Shown here piece after piece: positions 28,125 to 36,864 of a stretch of 64,000 nucleotides of DNA. Location of the stretch: the NCBI RefSeq assembly GCF_041270065.1, contig NZ_CP065958.1, positions 1,922,001 to 1,986,000 on the forward strand, in the 5' to 3' direction. Source of the DNA: Streptomyces fradiae (lineage in GTDB: Bacteria > Actinomycetota > Actinomycetes > Streptomycetales > Streptomycetaceae). Made by a program: the position numbers and the translations under genes. The notes beneath the pieces are model-generated. The model was not told where the DNA came from. It made no database searches and was given only the letters and a program-made list of their open reading frames with translations. Positions within the stretch are counted from its first letter, which is position 1; every line of letters starts with the position of its first letter.

Positions 28125-28966
28125 CCCCCACCCGGCCCGTCACCCGCCCTGTCACCCGACCCGTCACCCGGCCCGTCCCCCTCACCTGGCTCTACGCCCC
28201 CGGCGACCGCCCCGACGTGGTCGGCAAGGCCCTGGCCTCCGGCGCCGACGTCGTCATCGTCGACCTGGAGGACGCGGTGGCCCCGGACCGCCGGGCCTAC
28301 GCCCTCGCGGCCACCCGCGAACTGCTCGCCGACCCCCAGCCCGTACCGGTCCATGTCCGCGTGCACGCACCCCGCGACATTCCATCCCTGGTCTCCCTCC
28401 CCGGACTCGTCGCTCTCCGTGTTCCCAAGGTGACACACCCCACTGACATCGCCCGGATCGCCGAGATCGCCGCGGGCCTCCCGCTCTACCCGCTCCTGGA
28501 GAACGCGCTCGCCGTCGAGCACGCCCACGCCATCGCCGCCGCCCACCCCTCGGTCCACGGCATCGCACTCGGCGAGGCCGATCTCGCCGCCGACCTGGGC
28601 GTACGGGAGGACCGCGGGCTCGACTGGCCGCGCAGCCGGGTCGTGGTCGCCGCCCGCGCCGCCGCCCTGCCGCCGCCGGTCCAGTCCGTCCACCCCGACG
28701 TCCGCGACCTCGACGCCCTCGCCGCGAGCTGCGCCCGGGGCCGCGCGCTCGGCTTCCTGGGGCGCACCGCGATCCACCCCCGCCAGCTCCCGGTGATCGA
28801 GCGGGCCTACCTCCCCGCCCCCGACGAGATCGCCGCGGCCGAGGAGGTGGTCAAGGCGGCCGAGGCCCAGGAGGGCGCCCTCGCGCTGCCGGACGGCCGG
28901 TTCGTCGACGCGGCCGTGGTCGCCCGGGCCCGCCGTGTCCTGACCCTCGCCGCCCGCAGGGCCTGA
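28121..28966 (+). CDS. CitE/HpcH-type acyl-CoA lyase
   Basis: A 281-residue HpcH/HpaI aldolase/citrate lyase-family protein. LTWLYAPGDRPDVVGKALAS, DVVIVDLEDAV (metal/carboxylate-binding segment), HVRVHAP, PKVTHP and LENALAVEHA are the standard CitE-like blocks, and GRTAIHPRQL near the end is also characteristic. Members cleave or form malyl-CoA, methylmalyl-CoA or citramalyl-CoA using Mg2+. With the CoA-transferase just upstream it could turn a 2-hydroxy-diacid into acetyl- or propionyl-CoA plus a keto acid. The N terminus repeats RPVT three to four times, encoded by a 12-nt tandem unit. It is last in the operon and is followed by a strong terminator. Confidence 0.85.
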   Translation: MTPTRPVTRPVTRPVTRPVPLTWLYAPGDRPDVVGKALASGADVVIVDLEDAVAPDRRAYALAATRELLADPQPVPVHVRVHAPRDIPSLVSLPGLVALRVPKVTHPTDIARIAEIAAGLPLYPLLENALAVEHAHAIAAAHPSVHGIALGEADLAADLGVREDRGLDWPRSRVVVAARAAALPPPVQSVHPDVRDLDALAASCARGRALGFLGRTAIHPRQLPVIERAYLPAPDEIAAAEEVVKAAEAQEGALALPDGRFVDAAVVARARRVLTLAARRA

Positions 28967-28984
28967 CGACCCGGCGTGCACAAC

Positions 28985-29028
28985 GGCGGAGGGCCGCCGG
29001 AACCCTTCGGTCCCGGCGGCCCTCCGCC
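28985..29028. terminator. Strong bidirectional terminator between the ARH operon and lgt
   Basis: Perfect 16-bp stem (GGCGGAGGGCCGCCGG and complement) with a 12-nt loop, centred in the 97-bp gap between convergent genes. Confidence 0.85.
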
Positions 29029-29063
29029 ATGTCCTGTGCCGCGAGCGGCCTGTGCCGTGCGGG

Positions 29064-30062
29064 TCAGCGCCCGCCGGTCCCTGCCCCGTTCCCGGCGCCG
29101 TCCTTGTGCTTCTCCTCGACGTCGGCCTCGACGTCGACCTCGGTCTCGGTCTCGGCCTTGTCCGAGGGCTCGGCATCCTTGGCCTCGGCGTCCTCGACGG
29201 CCTTCTCCTCGGCGTCGCCGTCCGCGGCGGGCTTCTCCGCCGTGTCGTCCTTCTTCTGCTCCACGATCTCCTCGCGGCCCGGGCGCACCTTCGCCGAGAT
29301 CACGATGTAGAGGACGGCGAGCAGGAAGACGAGGATCGCGGTCCACACGTTCAGCCGCAGGCCGAGGATGTGGTGCGCCTCGTCGACGCGCATGTACTCG
29401 ATCCAGCCGCGGCCGGCGCAGTAGGCGGCGACGTACAGCGCGAAGGCCCGGCCGTGGCCCAGCTTGAAGCGGCGGTCGGCCCAGATGACCAGGAGCGCGA
29501 CGCCGATGCACCACAGCGACTCGTAGAGGAAGGTCGGGTGGTAGAGGCCGGCCTCGCGGTTGGGGCCGGCGGTGATCTTCAGCGCCCAGGGCAGGTCGGT
29601 CGGCTTGCCGTAGAGCTCCTGGTTGAACCAGTTGCCCCAGCGGCCGACGGCCTGGGCGAGGGCGATGCCGGGCGCGATGGCGTCCGCGTACGCCGGGAGC
29701 GGGATGCCGCGGCGGCGGCAGCCGATCCAGGCGCCGACGGCACCGAGCGCGATGGCGCCCCAGATGCCGAGGCCGCCCTCCCAGATCTTGAAGGCGTCGA
29801 CCCAGTTCTCACCCTCGCTGAAGTACAGCTGGTAGTCGGTGATCACGTGATAGAGGCGGCCGCCGACGAGGCCGAAGGGCACCGCCCAGACGGCGATGTC
29901 GGCCACCGTACCGGCGGTGCCGCCCCGGGCGATCCAGCGCTTGTTGCCGAGCCAGACGGCGACGAAGACACCGATGATGATGCAGAAGGCATAGCCGCGC
30001 AGCGGGATCGGTCCGAGGTGGATCACGCCGGTCGACGGGCTGGGAATGTAGGCAAGGTCCAT
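29064..30062 (-). CDS. lgt: Prolipoprotein diacylglyceryl transferase
   Basis: A 332-residue integral membrane enzyme with seven predicted helices. The Lgt signature GRWGNWFNQELYG is near the middle, with IPLRGYAFCIIIG at the start and the YMRVDEAHHILGLRLN segment near helix 7. It transfers diacylglycerol from phosphatidylglycerol to the lipobox cysteine of lipoproteins. The last 60 or so residues are an acidic Glu/Asp/Ala/Lys tail typical of actinobacterial Lgt and probably disordered in the cytoplasm. It is separated from the DsbA-like gene by 69 bp on the same strand. Confidence 0.95.
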   Translation of the reverse strand: MDLAYIPSPSTGVIHLGPIPLRGYAFCIIIGVFVAVWLGNKRWIARGGTAGTVADIAVWAVPFGLVGGRLYHVITDYQLYFSEGENWVDAFKIWEGGLGIWGAIALGAVGAWIGCRRRGIPLPAYADAIAPGIALAQAVGRWGNWFNQELYGKPTDLPWALKITAGPNREAGLYHPTFLYESLWCIGVALLVIWADRRFKLGHGRAFALYVAAYCAGRGWIEYMRVDEAHHILGLRLNVWTAILVFLLAVLYIVISAKVRPGREEIVEQKKDDTAEKPAADGDAEEKAVEDAEAKDAEPSDKAETETEVDVEADVEEKHKDGAGNGAGTGGR

Positions 30063-30131
30063 GGCAGGTCCGACGCTACCCTGCCGGGCGGGCCGTGCGG
30101 CAGCCAGCCCGGCAACTTCTCCGTAACGCCG

Positions 30132-30968
30132 TCAGCGGGTGGGTGAGCCGGCGGCGGGGGACGCGGTGCCCGGCTTCTTGCCCTTGTTGGCCTCGGCGAC
30201 CCACTTCTTGAGGTTGTCCGGGGAGATCTGCTCGCTGCCCTTCTGCGGGAAGATCGATTCTCCGTTGAGCAGCACGGACGGGGTGCCGTTGAATTCGCTC
30301 TTCTTGAAGGCGTCGTTCGACTTCTTCACCCAGCCGTCGTGCGTGCCGTCCTCGACGCAGCTGCGGAAGGCGGGCGTGTCGAGCCCGGGGACCTTCCCGG
30401 CGAGCTCGATCAGCTTGTCGTTCTTCGCGTAGGCGTCGTCGGTCTCCGGCGGCTGGTTGGTGTACAGCACGTCGTGGTACGCCGTGAACTTCCCGGCGTC
30501 CTGGGCGCAGGCCGCCGCGTTCGCGGCGCGCAGCGAGCCGCTGCCGCCGAGGTTGCCGTCGATGAGGGTGGCGAGGTGGTACTCGGCCTTGAGCGCGCCC
30601 GCCGCCTCCAGCGCGTGGATCGTGTCCCGGAAGGCGCCCTCGAACTGCTGGCAGGCGGGGCAGCGAAAGTCCTCCCAGATCTGCAGGGTGGAGGGGGCGT
30701 CCGGCCGGCCCGTCGGGATGGCGGGCCGGTCGCCGGCGATCGCCCCGGCCGGGTCGACGACCGGGCCGGCCTTGTCGGAGCTGTCCTCGCCCCCGCTGTT
30801 GGCGGCGATCACGCCGACGACCGCGGCCAGGCCGAGGACGCCGACCACCGCCGCCGACACGATGAGGACGCGCCGCTGCTTCTCCCGGGCCTTTTCGCGC
30901 TCGCGCTGCTGCTGAAGGCGCTCCCGCGCGCTCCGATTACCGTCACGGTTCTTCTCGCTCACGCCCAC
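30132..30968 (-). CDS. Membrane-anchored DsbA-family thiol oxidoreductase
   Basis: 278 residues: a basic, Gln/Arg-rich cytoplasmic N terminus (residues 1-32), one membrane helix (about 33-56) and an external thioredoxin-fold domain with the active-site CPAC (Cys103-Cys106). The cis-Pro loop is NGTPSVLLNG. DsbA-like proteins oxidise or isomerise cysteines of exported proteins. A paralogue with CPVC lies at 61909-62724. The start is a GTG, with a second GTG two codons on. A terminator separates it from trpA, so it is probably transcribed on its own or with lgt. Confidence 0.88.
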   Translation of the reverse strand: MGVSEKNRDGNRSARERLQQQREREKAREKQRRVLIVSAAVVGVLGLAAVVGVIAANSGGEDSSDKAGPVVDPAGAIAGDRPAIPTGRPDAPSTLQIWEDFRCPACQQFEGAFRDTIHALEAAGALKAEYHLATLIDGNLGGSGSLRAANAAACAQDAGKFTAYHDVLYTNQPPETDDAYAKNDKLIELAGKVPGLDTPAFRSCVEDGTHDGWVKKSNDAFKKSEFNGTPSVLLNGESIFPQKGSEQISPDNLKKWVAEANKGKKPGTASPAAGSPTR

Positions 30969-30976
30969 GAGAACGA

Positions 30977-31006
30977 ACCGGGGAGGCGCGGGCGCGCCTC
31001 CCCGGT
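30977..31006 (-). terminator. Terminator after trpA
   Basis: Near-perfect palindrome: 14-base arms ACCGGGGAGGCGCG and complement, loop of a few G/C bases, 20 bp past the trpA stop. Confidence 0.8.
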
Positions 31007-31026
31007 CGCAAATCCACCCGTATGGG

Positions 31027-31845
31027 TTACGAGGTGCGGCGCACGCCCTGGGCGAGTTCGGCCGCCAGTTCCCTTACGGCGCCGAGCGCGGCGGCCTCGT
31101 CGCCGTCCGCGTCGAGGATCCGCTTGACGAAGGCGGAGCCGACGATGACGCCGTCGGCGAAGCCGGCGACCTCCTCGGCCTGCTTGGCGTTGGAGACGCC
31201 GAGGCCGACGCAGACCGGCAGGTCGGACGTGGCCCGGGTACGGCGGACCAGCTCGGCGGCCTGCTCGCCGACCGACTCGCGGGTGCCGGTGACGCCCATG
31301 AGCGAGGCGGCGTAGACGAAGCCGGAGCCGGCCGCGGTGATGGTGGCGAGGCGCTCGTCCTTGCTGCTGGGGGCGACGACGAAGACGGTGGCGAGACCGT
31401 GCTTGCCGGCGTGCTCCCTCCAGAGGGCGGACTCCTGGACCGGCAGGTCGGGCAGGATGCAGCCCGCGCCGCCGGCGGCGGCGAGCTCCGCGGTGAAGCG
31501 CTCGACGCCGTAGCGGTCGATCGGGTTCCAGTAGGTCATCACGAGGACCGGCTTGCCGGTGGCCTCGTAGGTCTCCTTGACCGTGCGCATCACGTCGGCG
31601 ATCTTCAGGCCGCCGCGCAGTGCGATGTCGTCGGCGGTCTGGATGACCGGGCCGTCGAGCACCGGGTCGCTGTGCGGCAGGCCGACCTCGACGACGTCGG
31701 CGCCGCCGTCGAAGGCCGCCTTGATGGCGGCGATGCCGCCGTCGACGGTCGGGAAGCCGGCCGGGAGGTACGCGATGAGCGCGGCCCGGTTCTCGGCCTT
31801 CGCCTTGGCGAGGGTGTCGCTCAGGAGCTGGATGTTGCCGGTCAC
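31027..31845 (-). CDS. trpA: Tryptophan synthase alpha chain
   Basis: A 272-residue TIM barrel. [28 protein letters not shown] (with the conserved Asp), [16 protein letters not shown] and [10 protein letters not shown] are standard TrpA blocks. It cleaves indole-3-glycerol phosphate to indole, which channels to TrpB. The GTG start overlaps the trpB stop (GTGA), so the two subunits are translationally coupled. Note [12 protein letters not shown] where many bacteria have GVPFSDPxADGP; the DPVLDGP form is common in actinobacteria. Confidence 0.96.
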   Translation of the reverse strand: MTGNIQLLSDTLAKAKAENRAALIAYLPAGFPTVDGGIAAIKAAFDGGADVVEVGLPHSDPVLDGPVIQTADDIALRGGLKIADVMRTVKETYEATGKPVLVMTYWNPIDRYGVERFTAELAAAGGAGCILPDLPVQESALWREHAGKHGLATVFVVAPSSKDERLATITAAGSGFVYAASLMGVTGTRESVGEQAAELVRRTRATSDLPVCVGLGVSNAKQAEEVAGFADGVIVGSAFVKRILDADGDEAAALGAVRELAAELAQGVRRTS

Positions 31846-33125
31846 TTCGCGTCCCCCTCGATCTCGGCGGTGTCGGCGGCGTTCGCGGCCACCTCGGCGT
31901 CGGTGTCGTACAGCCCGAAATAGCGAGCGGCGGTATCCATGTCCTTGTCGCCGCGGCCGGAGAGGTTGACGACGATCAGCCCCTCGGGTCCGAGCTCCTT
32001 GCCGACCTCCAGGGCGCCGGCGAGGGCGTGCGCCGACTCGATGGCCGGAATGATGCCCTCCGTACGGGACAGCAGACGCAGTGCCTGCATGGCGGCGTCG
32101 TCGGTGACGGCCCGGTACTCGCCGCGGCCGCTGTCCTTGAGGAAGGCGTGCTCGGGGCCGATGCCGGGGTAGTCGAGGCCGGCCGAGATCGAGTACGGCT
32201 CGGTGATCTGGCCCTCCTCGTCCTGGAGGACGTAACTCCTGGACCCGTGGAGGATGCCGGGCTCGCCGGCGGTGAGGGTCGCGGCGTGCTCGCCGGTCTC
32301 GACGCCGTGGCCGGCCGGCTCGCAGCCGACGAGGCGGACGGAGGCGTCGGGGATGAACGCGTGGAAGAGGCCGATGGCGTTCGAGCCGCCGCCGACGCAG
32401 GCGACGGCCGCGTCGGGGAGGCGTCCGGCGCGCTCCAGGATCTGGCGGCGGGCCTCGACGCCGATGACCCGGTGGAAGTCGCGGACCATGGCGGGGAAGG
32501 GGTGCGGGCCGGCGACCGTGCCGAAGAGGTAGTGGGTGCGGTCGACGTTGGCGACCCAGTCGCGGAACGCCTCGTTGATGGCGTCCTTGAGGGTGCGGCT
32601 GCCGGACTTCACGGCCACGACCTCGGCGCCGAGCATGCGCATCCGGGCCACGTTGAGGGCCTGGCGCTGGGTGTCGACCTCGCCCATGTAGATGGTGCAG
32701 TCGAGCCCGAACAGCGCGCACGCGGTGGCGGTGGCGACGCCGTGCTGGCCGGCGCCGGTCTCCGCGATGACGCGGGTCTTGCCCATGCGCTTGGTGAGCA
32801 GCGCCTGGCCCAGCACGTTGTTGATCTTGTGCGAGCCGGTGTGGTTGAGGTCCTCGCGCTTCAGGAACACGCGGGCGCCGCCGGCGTGCTCGGCGAACCG
32901 CGGGACCTCCGTGAGGGAGCTGGGGCGGCCCGTGTAGTGGACCATCAGCTCGTTGAGCTCGCGGGCGAACTCGGGGTCGTGCTTGGCCTTCTCGTACTCG
33001 ACGGCGACCTCGTCGACGGCGGCGACGAGGGCCTCGGGGATGAACTTGCCGCCGTAGGCACCGAAGTAGCCCTCGGGGGACGGGACCTGACCCTCCGGGT
33101 CGGGAATGAAGAACTCGCTGGACAT
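31842..33125 (-). CDS. trpB: Tryptophan synthase beta chain
   Basis: A 427-residue PLP enzyme. [14 protein letters not shown] is the family start, and HTGSHKINN contains the PLP-binding Lys100. GAGQHG and GGGSNAIG (phosphate-binding) follow. It condenses indole with serine. The ATG has GAGGAG 6 nt upstream. About 730 bp of repeat-rich DNA separates it from trpM, unusually long inside a trp operon, so trpBA may have its own promoter. A short acidic C-terminal tail ends the protein. Confidence 0.97.
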   Translation of the reverse strand: MSSEFFIPDPEGQVPSPEGYFGAYGGKFIPEALVAAVDEVAVEYEKAKHDPEFARELNELMVHYTGRPSSLTEVPRFAEHAGGARVFLKREDLNHTGSHKINNVLGQALLTKRMGKTRVIAETGAGQHGVATATACALFGLDCTIYMGEVDTQRQALNVARMRMLGAEVVAVKSGSRTLKDAINEAFRDWVANVDRTHYLFGTVAGPHPFPAMVRDFHRVIGVEARRQILERAGRLPDAAVACVGGGSNAIGLFHAFIPDASVRLVGCEPAGHGVETGEHAATLTAGEPGILHGSRSYVLQDEEGQITEPYSISAGLDYPGIGPEHAFLKDSGRGEYRAVTDDAAMQALRLLSRTEGIIPAIESAHALAGALEVGKELGPEGLIVVNLSGRGDKDMDTAARYFGLYDTDAEVAANAADTAEIEGDAK

Positions 33126-33856
33126 GCGGTTGCTCCTCGCGGGGCGGGTGCCCCGGGATCACGTGTGGTTGGTGGTCACGGTATGCGCGTGTCGTGTCGC
33201 GGTGTGCCTCGCCGCACCCGTTGTGGGCATACGTTCCGCAGGGGCTGGGGGTCCCCCCAGGGCGAAGCCCTAGGGGGAGGGTGGGCACAACGGACGGCGC
33301 CCCTTGCCGGGCCTAGGCTTCCGCGCCTGAACGGTCACCCGCAGGGCACCGCACTCGTGGTGCGGGTCCAGGCGCAGGTGCGGAACGCGCCCGCATGGGC
33401 GCCGTCCCGTGTGCCCACCCGTCCCGCCCCAGCGGGACGAATGCCCACAACGGGAAGCGGCGAGGCGCCGCCCGTGCGGGTGGGACCCGCCCTGCGGGAC
33501 GAATGCCCACAACGGGATGGCGGAGGCCCGCCACACCCGTGCCGCTGGGAACCCGCCCAGCGGGACGGACACCCACAACGGGGAACGGCGAAGGCCCACA
33601 CCCGCCAGTGCGGGTGGGTACCCGCCCAGCAGCGCGGCGGAGGCCCGCCTCACCCACACGGGGTGGGCGCGCCCGTCCCAGCGGGGGCGGATGACCACGC
33701 CGGGAACGGCGAGGCACCGACCTCGCGGGCGCAGGCCCATGACGGGAACGGCACGGCACAGCCCGTACGCGGGGGCATCGCTCGGGCGAGCGAAGCCCGC
33801 GGCGGGCGCGGGACAGCGGCGCGGGCGCAGCCCGCGGCAAAGGGGCTACGACGGCG
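33126..33856. repeat. Repeat-rich gap between trpM and trpB
   Basis: No convincing gene. From 33413 to about 33760 a unit of roughly 60-70 bp is repeated five or six times with decay. Its core, GCGGGACGAATGCCCACAACGG, is clearest at 33432, 33494 and 33560. Each unit contains CCCGCCCAGCGGG hairpins. At 33254-33277 a GGGC-GAA-GCCC hairpin flanked by C5/G5 arms occurs, and GTTGTGGGCA (33220-33230) and GTGGGCACAACGG (33281-33293) flank it. The segment 33300-33410 shows nothing specific. Confidence 0.75.
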
Positions 33857-34099
33857 TCAGGAGACGCGCGCTGGGCGCGGGCGCCATCGCATGCCGTTGA
33901 CCTGGCCCGGCTCGTCGCCGATGACGTAGCGGACCCGGCGGCCGTGGACGCGGCGGGCGGGGGCGCGGCAGCCGCGGGGGCGGCAGCCGCGGGCGAGCGG
34001 GGCGTGGCGGCGGTCGCTTCCGTCCGCGTGCACGTCGACGGCGCCCCGGGCGATGCGGCCCGGGACGTGCGGCGTGTCGTGGCGGAAGCGGACGGTCAT
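33857..34099 (-). CDS. trpM: TrpM-like small basic protein
   Basis: An 80-residue, very Arg-rich protein starting 6 bp after the trpC stop. The C-terminal part (RRVRYVIGDEPGQVNGMRWRPR) looks structured; the middle is a Gly/Arg/Cys-rich stretch (ARGCRPRGCRAPARR). Position between trpC and trpB matches the Streptomyces gene trpM, a small protein reported to modulate tryptophan synthesis and differentiation. I recognise it mainly from position, and this copy is longer than the roughly 63 residues I recall. No enzyme motif is present. Confidence 0.55.
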   Translation of the reverse strand: MTVRFRHDTPHVPGRIARGAVDVHADGSDRRHAPLARGCRPRGCRAPARRVHGRRVRYVIGDEPGQVNGMRWRPRPARVS

Positions 34100-34105
34100 G
34101 CCGGG

Positions 34106-34915
34106 TCAGCCCCGCCCGTGGCGCAGCGCCGGGTGGGCGCCGGCGGCGACCAGGTCGGCGACGGCGGACTTCGGGTCGCGGCCGGTGACCAGGGACTCGC
34201 CGACCAGGACCGCGTCGGCGCCGGCGTTGGCGTACGCGATCAGGTCGTGCGGGCCGCGGACGCCGGACTCGGCGACCTTGACGATGCCGGCCGGGATCTC
34301 GGGCGCGACGCGCTCGAAGGTGGACCGGTCGACCTTGAGGGTCTTGAGGTTGCGCGCGTTGACGCCGATGATGCGGGCGCCGGCGTCGACGGCCCGCTCG
34401 ACCTCCTCCTCGTCGTGGACCTCGACCAGCGGCGTGAGGCCGATGGACTCGGCGCGCTCGATGAGGGAGACCAGGGCCTCCTGCTCGAGGGCGGCGACGA
34501 TGAGCAGCGCGAGGTCCGCGCCGTAGGCCCGGGCCTCCCAGAGCTGGTACGCGGTGACGATGAAGTCCTTGCGCAGGACCGGGATGTCGACGCGGGCGCG
34601 CACGGCCTCCAGGTCGGCCAGCGAGCCGCCGAAGCGGCGCTGTTCGGTGAGGACGGAGATGACGGCGGCGCCGCCCGCCTCGTAGTCGGCGGCGAGGCCG
34701 GCCGGGTCGGCGATGGCGGCGAGCGCGCCCTTGGACGGGCTGGAGCGCTTGACCTCGCAGATCACCTTGACGCCGTCACCGCGCAGTGCGGCGACGCCGT
34801 CCTTGGCCTGCGGCGCCTTGGCGGCGCGCTCCTTGAGCTCGTCGAGGGAGACCCGCGCCTGCCGCTCTGCGAGGTCGGCGCGGACGCCGTCGATGATCTC
34901 GTCGAGCACACTCAC
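34106..34915 (-). CDS. trpC: Indole-3-glycerol phosphate synthase
   Basis: A 269-residue TIM barrel. [11 protein letters not shown] contains the catalytic Lys55, and [30 protein letters not shown] and AESGV complete the IGPS signature. It decarboxylates and closes CdRP to indole-3-glycerol phosphate. The GTG at 34915 is preferred (AGGGGG about 9 nt upstream); the frame continues upstream to 35005 without similarity. The phosphoribosylanthranilate isomerase that supplies its substrate is expected to be PriA at 42526-43269. Confidence 0.95.
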   Translation of the reverse strand: MSVLDEIIDGVRADLAERQARVSLDELKERAAKAPQAKDGVAALRGDGVKVICEVKRSSPSKGALAAIADPAGLAADYEAGGAAVISVLTEQRRFGGSLADLEAVRARVDIPVLRKDFIVTAYQLWEARAYGADLALLIVAALEQEALVSLIERAESIGLTPLVEVHDEEEVERAVDAGARIIGVNARNLKTLKVDRSTFERVAPEIPAGIVKVAESGVRGPHDLIAYANAGADAVLVGESLVTGRDPKSAVADLVAAGAHPALRHGRG

Positions 34916-35059
34916 GCGAGAGGCCCCCTTCCGGGACTCGATGAACTTCGATGAACAACGTTCAGCCACGTCGATGGTATCCGCAGGTGGGCCGCTGACC
35001 CGCATCGGTTGACGACGCGTCCCATCTGCTGGGACTTCGCAGGGGTTCCGACCAGGTCC

Positions 35060-35614
35060 TCAGGGCGCGAGCGCGGCCCCGAACGGCAGGTTCCGGACCA
35101 CCGTGAACAGGGTGAGCACGGCTCCGATCCCCCACCACCAGGCCGGGGAGATCGCGAGCCGCATGGGGAGGCCGCGGACGGCGCGAACCAGCCACAGGAC
35201 CATCACCACGGCGAAGATCCCGTAGCCGACGACGGCGAGCGCGTTGGCGCCGAGGGCGGTGCCGAGGTCGCCGTGGATGAAGGCGTGGGCGCTGCGCAGT
35301 CCGCCGCAGCCGGGGCAGTAGAGGCCGGCGAAGCGGAGCAGGGGGCAGACGGGGTAGTGCCCGGGTTCGTTGGGGTCGACGCTCCCGACGTACGCGAAGG
35401 CCGCGGCGACCCCGGCGAGGGCGCCCAGCGGGGCAAGGAGACGCCGGGCGAGCGGCCGGGGCGGCGGAGGCGGTACGGGCGGCCCGTACGCGCCGTACGG
35501 CCCCCAGGGCCCGTACGCATGGCCGGAGGCGTCGGAGTACGGCTCGCTCACGGCTGCCGCCGTCGAGGCCGGAATCGGTGCCGGAATCGGGGCCGGGCTC
35601 GGGTTCGGATCCAC
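35060..35614 (-). CDS. DUF2752 membrane protein
   Basis: 184 residues. A Pro/Ala/Gly/Tyr-rich cytoplasmic N terminus (to about residue 50) is followed by three membrane segments. The DUF2752 core CPLLRFAGLYCPGCGGLRSAHAFIHGD, split over about residues 90-116, carries three cysteines that could bind a metal. The function of the family is unknown. It lies between trpC and the HGxxPAAW gene in an actinobacterial trp neighbourhood. The GTG start has no strong ribosome site. A hairpin upstream (35639-35675) may isolate it. Confidence 0.8.
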   Translation of the reverse strand: MDPNPSPAPIPAPIPASTAAAVSEPYSDASGHAYGPWGPYGAYGPPVPPPPPRPLARRLLAPLGALAGVAAAFAYVGSVDPNEPGHYPVCPLLRFAGLYCPGCGGLRSAHAFIHGDLGTALGANALAVVGYGIFAVVMVLWLVRAVRGLPMRLAISPAWWWGIGAVLTLFTVVRNLPFGAALAP

Positions 35615-35638
35615 CCGGTGATTCTCACCCGTACGGCG

Positions 35639-35675
35639 CGAAGGCGCAGCACCGCGTCGCGGGACTGCGCCTTCG
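35639..35675 (-). terminator. Hairpin between the HGxxPAAW and DUF2752 genes
   Basis: Perfect 11-bp stem (CGAAGGCGCAG and complement) with a 15-nt loop, 25 bp after the HGxxPAAW stop. It may terminate or attenuate the trpE transcript. Confidence 0.65.
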
Positions 35676-35700
35676 GGGTGAACCGGGGTGCGGCGGCCGG

Positions 35701-35955
35701 TCAGGCCTTGCCGAGGGCGGTCCGGGTGGCGGCCTCGCGGGCGGCCACGACGTCCGCCGACTCCTTCGGCATGCCCATGCCGGCGATCTTCATCGCGCCG
35801 CCGACGACGCCGCCGAGGAGGATGACACCGATACCGGCCCAGAAACCGGCCACGTTGGCGGCCACCATGAAGACTCCGGCGATGCAGAAGCCGATGAAGG
35901 AGATGATGACACCGGTCCAGGCGGCCGGGGTGTGTCCGTGGGCGCTGCCCGCCAT
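35701..35955 (-). CDS. HGxxPAAW-family small membrane protein
   Basis: 84 residues, starting MAGSAHGHTPAAW, the motif that names the family, followed by two membrane helices (about 15-35 and 40-62) and a short charged tail. GAGGAG 6 nt before the ATG sets the start; the frame continues upstream but without similarity. The family is actinobacterial and found next to the TIGR02234 gene and trp genes. Its role is unknown; the fixed position suggests a membrane partner of tryptophan metabolism or uptake. Confidence 0.85.
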   Translation of the reverse strand: MAGSAHGHTPAAWTGVIISFIGFCIAGVFMVAANVAGFWAGIGVILLGGVVGGAMKIAGMGMPKESADVVAAREAATRTALGKA

Positions 35956-36079
35956 GAGTTGCTCCTCGTCGATGTTGCTCGGTGGTGACGCCTCATTCTT
36001 CCGCACATGGGCGCGCGACGATGAATCGGGGTGCCCGAACGATCACGCGTCGCGCCCGGCGTGCCGGATCGGCGCCGGA

Positions 36080-36736
36080 TCAGGCGCCGTGGGTCGGGTC
36101 CTCGCCGCGGTCGAGGGCCTTCCAGAGGTCCTCGGGGCGGTCCGGGTCGACGGTGGCCGGGCGGCGGGCGGCGCGGGGCGCGCCGGAGCGCTCGTAGCGG
36201 CCGCCCATGGCGGGCCAGGCCTTGCCGAAGCGCAGCGCGAAGAGCCCGGCGGCCAGGATGAGGACGGCGCCGGCGGCGGTGACGTACGGCCAGACCGTGT
36301 GGCTGAGGCCGCCGACCGCGGCGGCGGTGTTGCCGGTGATCCGGGCGGCCTCGGCGTCCAGGGCGGCGCTGTCGGAGGCGCCGAGGACGGCGGCGAGGGC
36401 CGCGCCGGCGCCGCTCAGGGCGAGCAGCGCGGCGACCATGGTGCGGCCGGTGCGGCGGACCGCGAAGACGGCGACGAGGGCGGCGAGGCCGACGATCGCG
36501 AGCGCGGTCGGGACGCCGGTGACGGTGCCGCCGTCGGCCTCGACGGGGACGGTTCCGCCGCCGACGGCCGCGGTGCCCTCGGCCCAGATCTGGCCGGCGG
36601 AGAGCAGTACGACGGTGGCTCCGAGGGCGCCGAGCAGCAGGGCCGCGGCCAGGCTGCGGCGGGCGCCGGAGGAGGCGGCGCCGCCCGTTCGGGCGGCTCG
36701 GGGCTGGGGTACGGGTACAGCACTCACATACCCCAC
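36080..36736 (-). CDS. TIGR02234 Trp-operon-associated membrane protein
   Basis: 218 residues with four membrane helices (about 28-48, 78-95, 100-118 and 150-168) and a hydrophilic Arg/Asp-rich tail. This is the actinobacterial family named for its position in the trp operon. No biochemical function is established. The start is a GTG at 36736, with another in-frame GTG at 36727. It follows trpE by 128 bp, which include an 11-nt tandem repeat. Confidence 0.82.
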   Translation of the reverse strand: MGYVSAVPVPQPRAARTGGAASSGARRSLAAALLLGALGATVVLLSAGQIWAEGTAAVGGGTVPVEADGGTVTGVPTALAIVGLAALVAVFAVRRTGRTMVAALLALSGAGAALAAVLGASDSAALDAEAARITGNTAAAVGGLSHTVWPYVTAAGAVLILAAGLFALRFGKAWPAMGGRYERSGAPRAARRPATVDPDRPEDLWKALDRGEDPTHGA

Positions 36737-36810
36737 TATCCCCTACCGGCCCGCCGTTCGTTCATCCGGTCGTGTGAACCTGCCCACCTGGCGATCACCG
36801 GAGGAAGCCC

Positions 36811-36854
36811 CCGGAAGGTCACCGGAAGGACGCCGGAAGGACGCCGGAAGAAGG
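36811..36854. repeat. 11-nt tandem repeat after trpE
   Basis: Four contiguous 11-nt units (CCGGAAGGTCA, CCGGAAGGACG, CCGGAAGGACG, CCGGAAGAAGG) in the gap between trpE and the TIGR02234 gene. Confidence 0.9.
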
Positions 36855-36864
36855 TCACGGGCCG

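Noticed and set aside
33413..33760. CRISPR-like regular repeats
   Set aside because: Repeat cores are too diverged, spacers share sequence with one another, and there are no cas genes; it fits a decayed intergenic repeat array.
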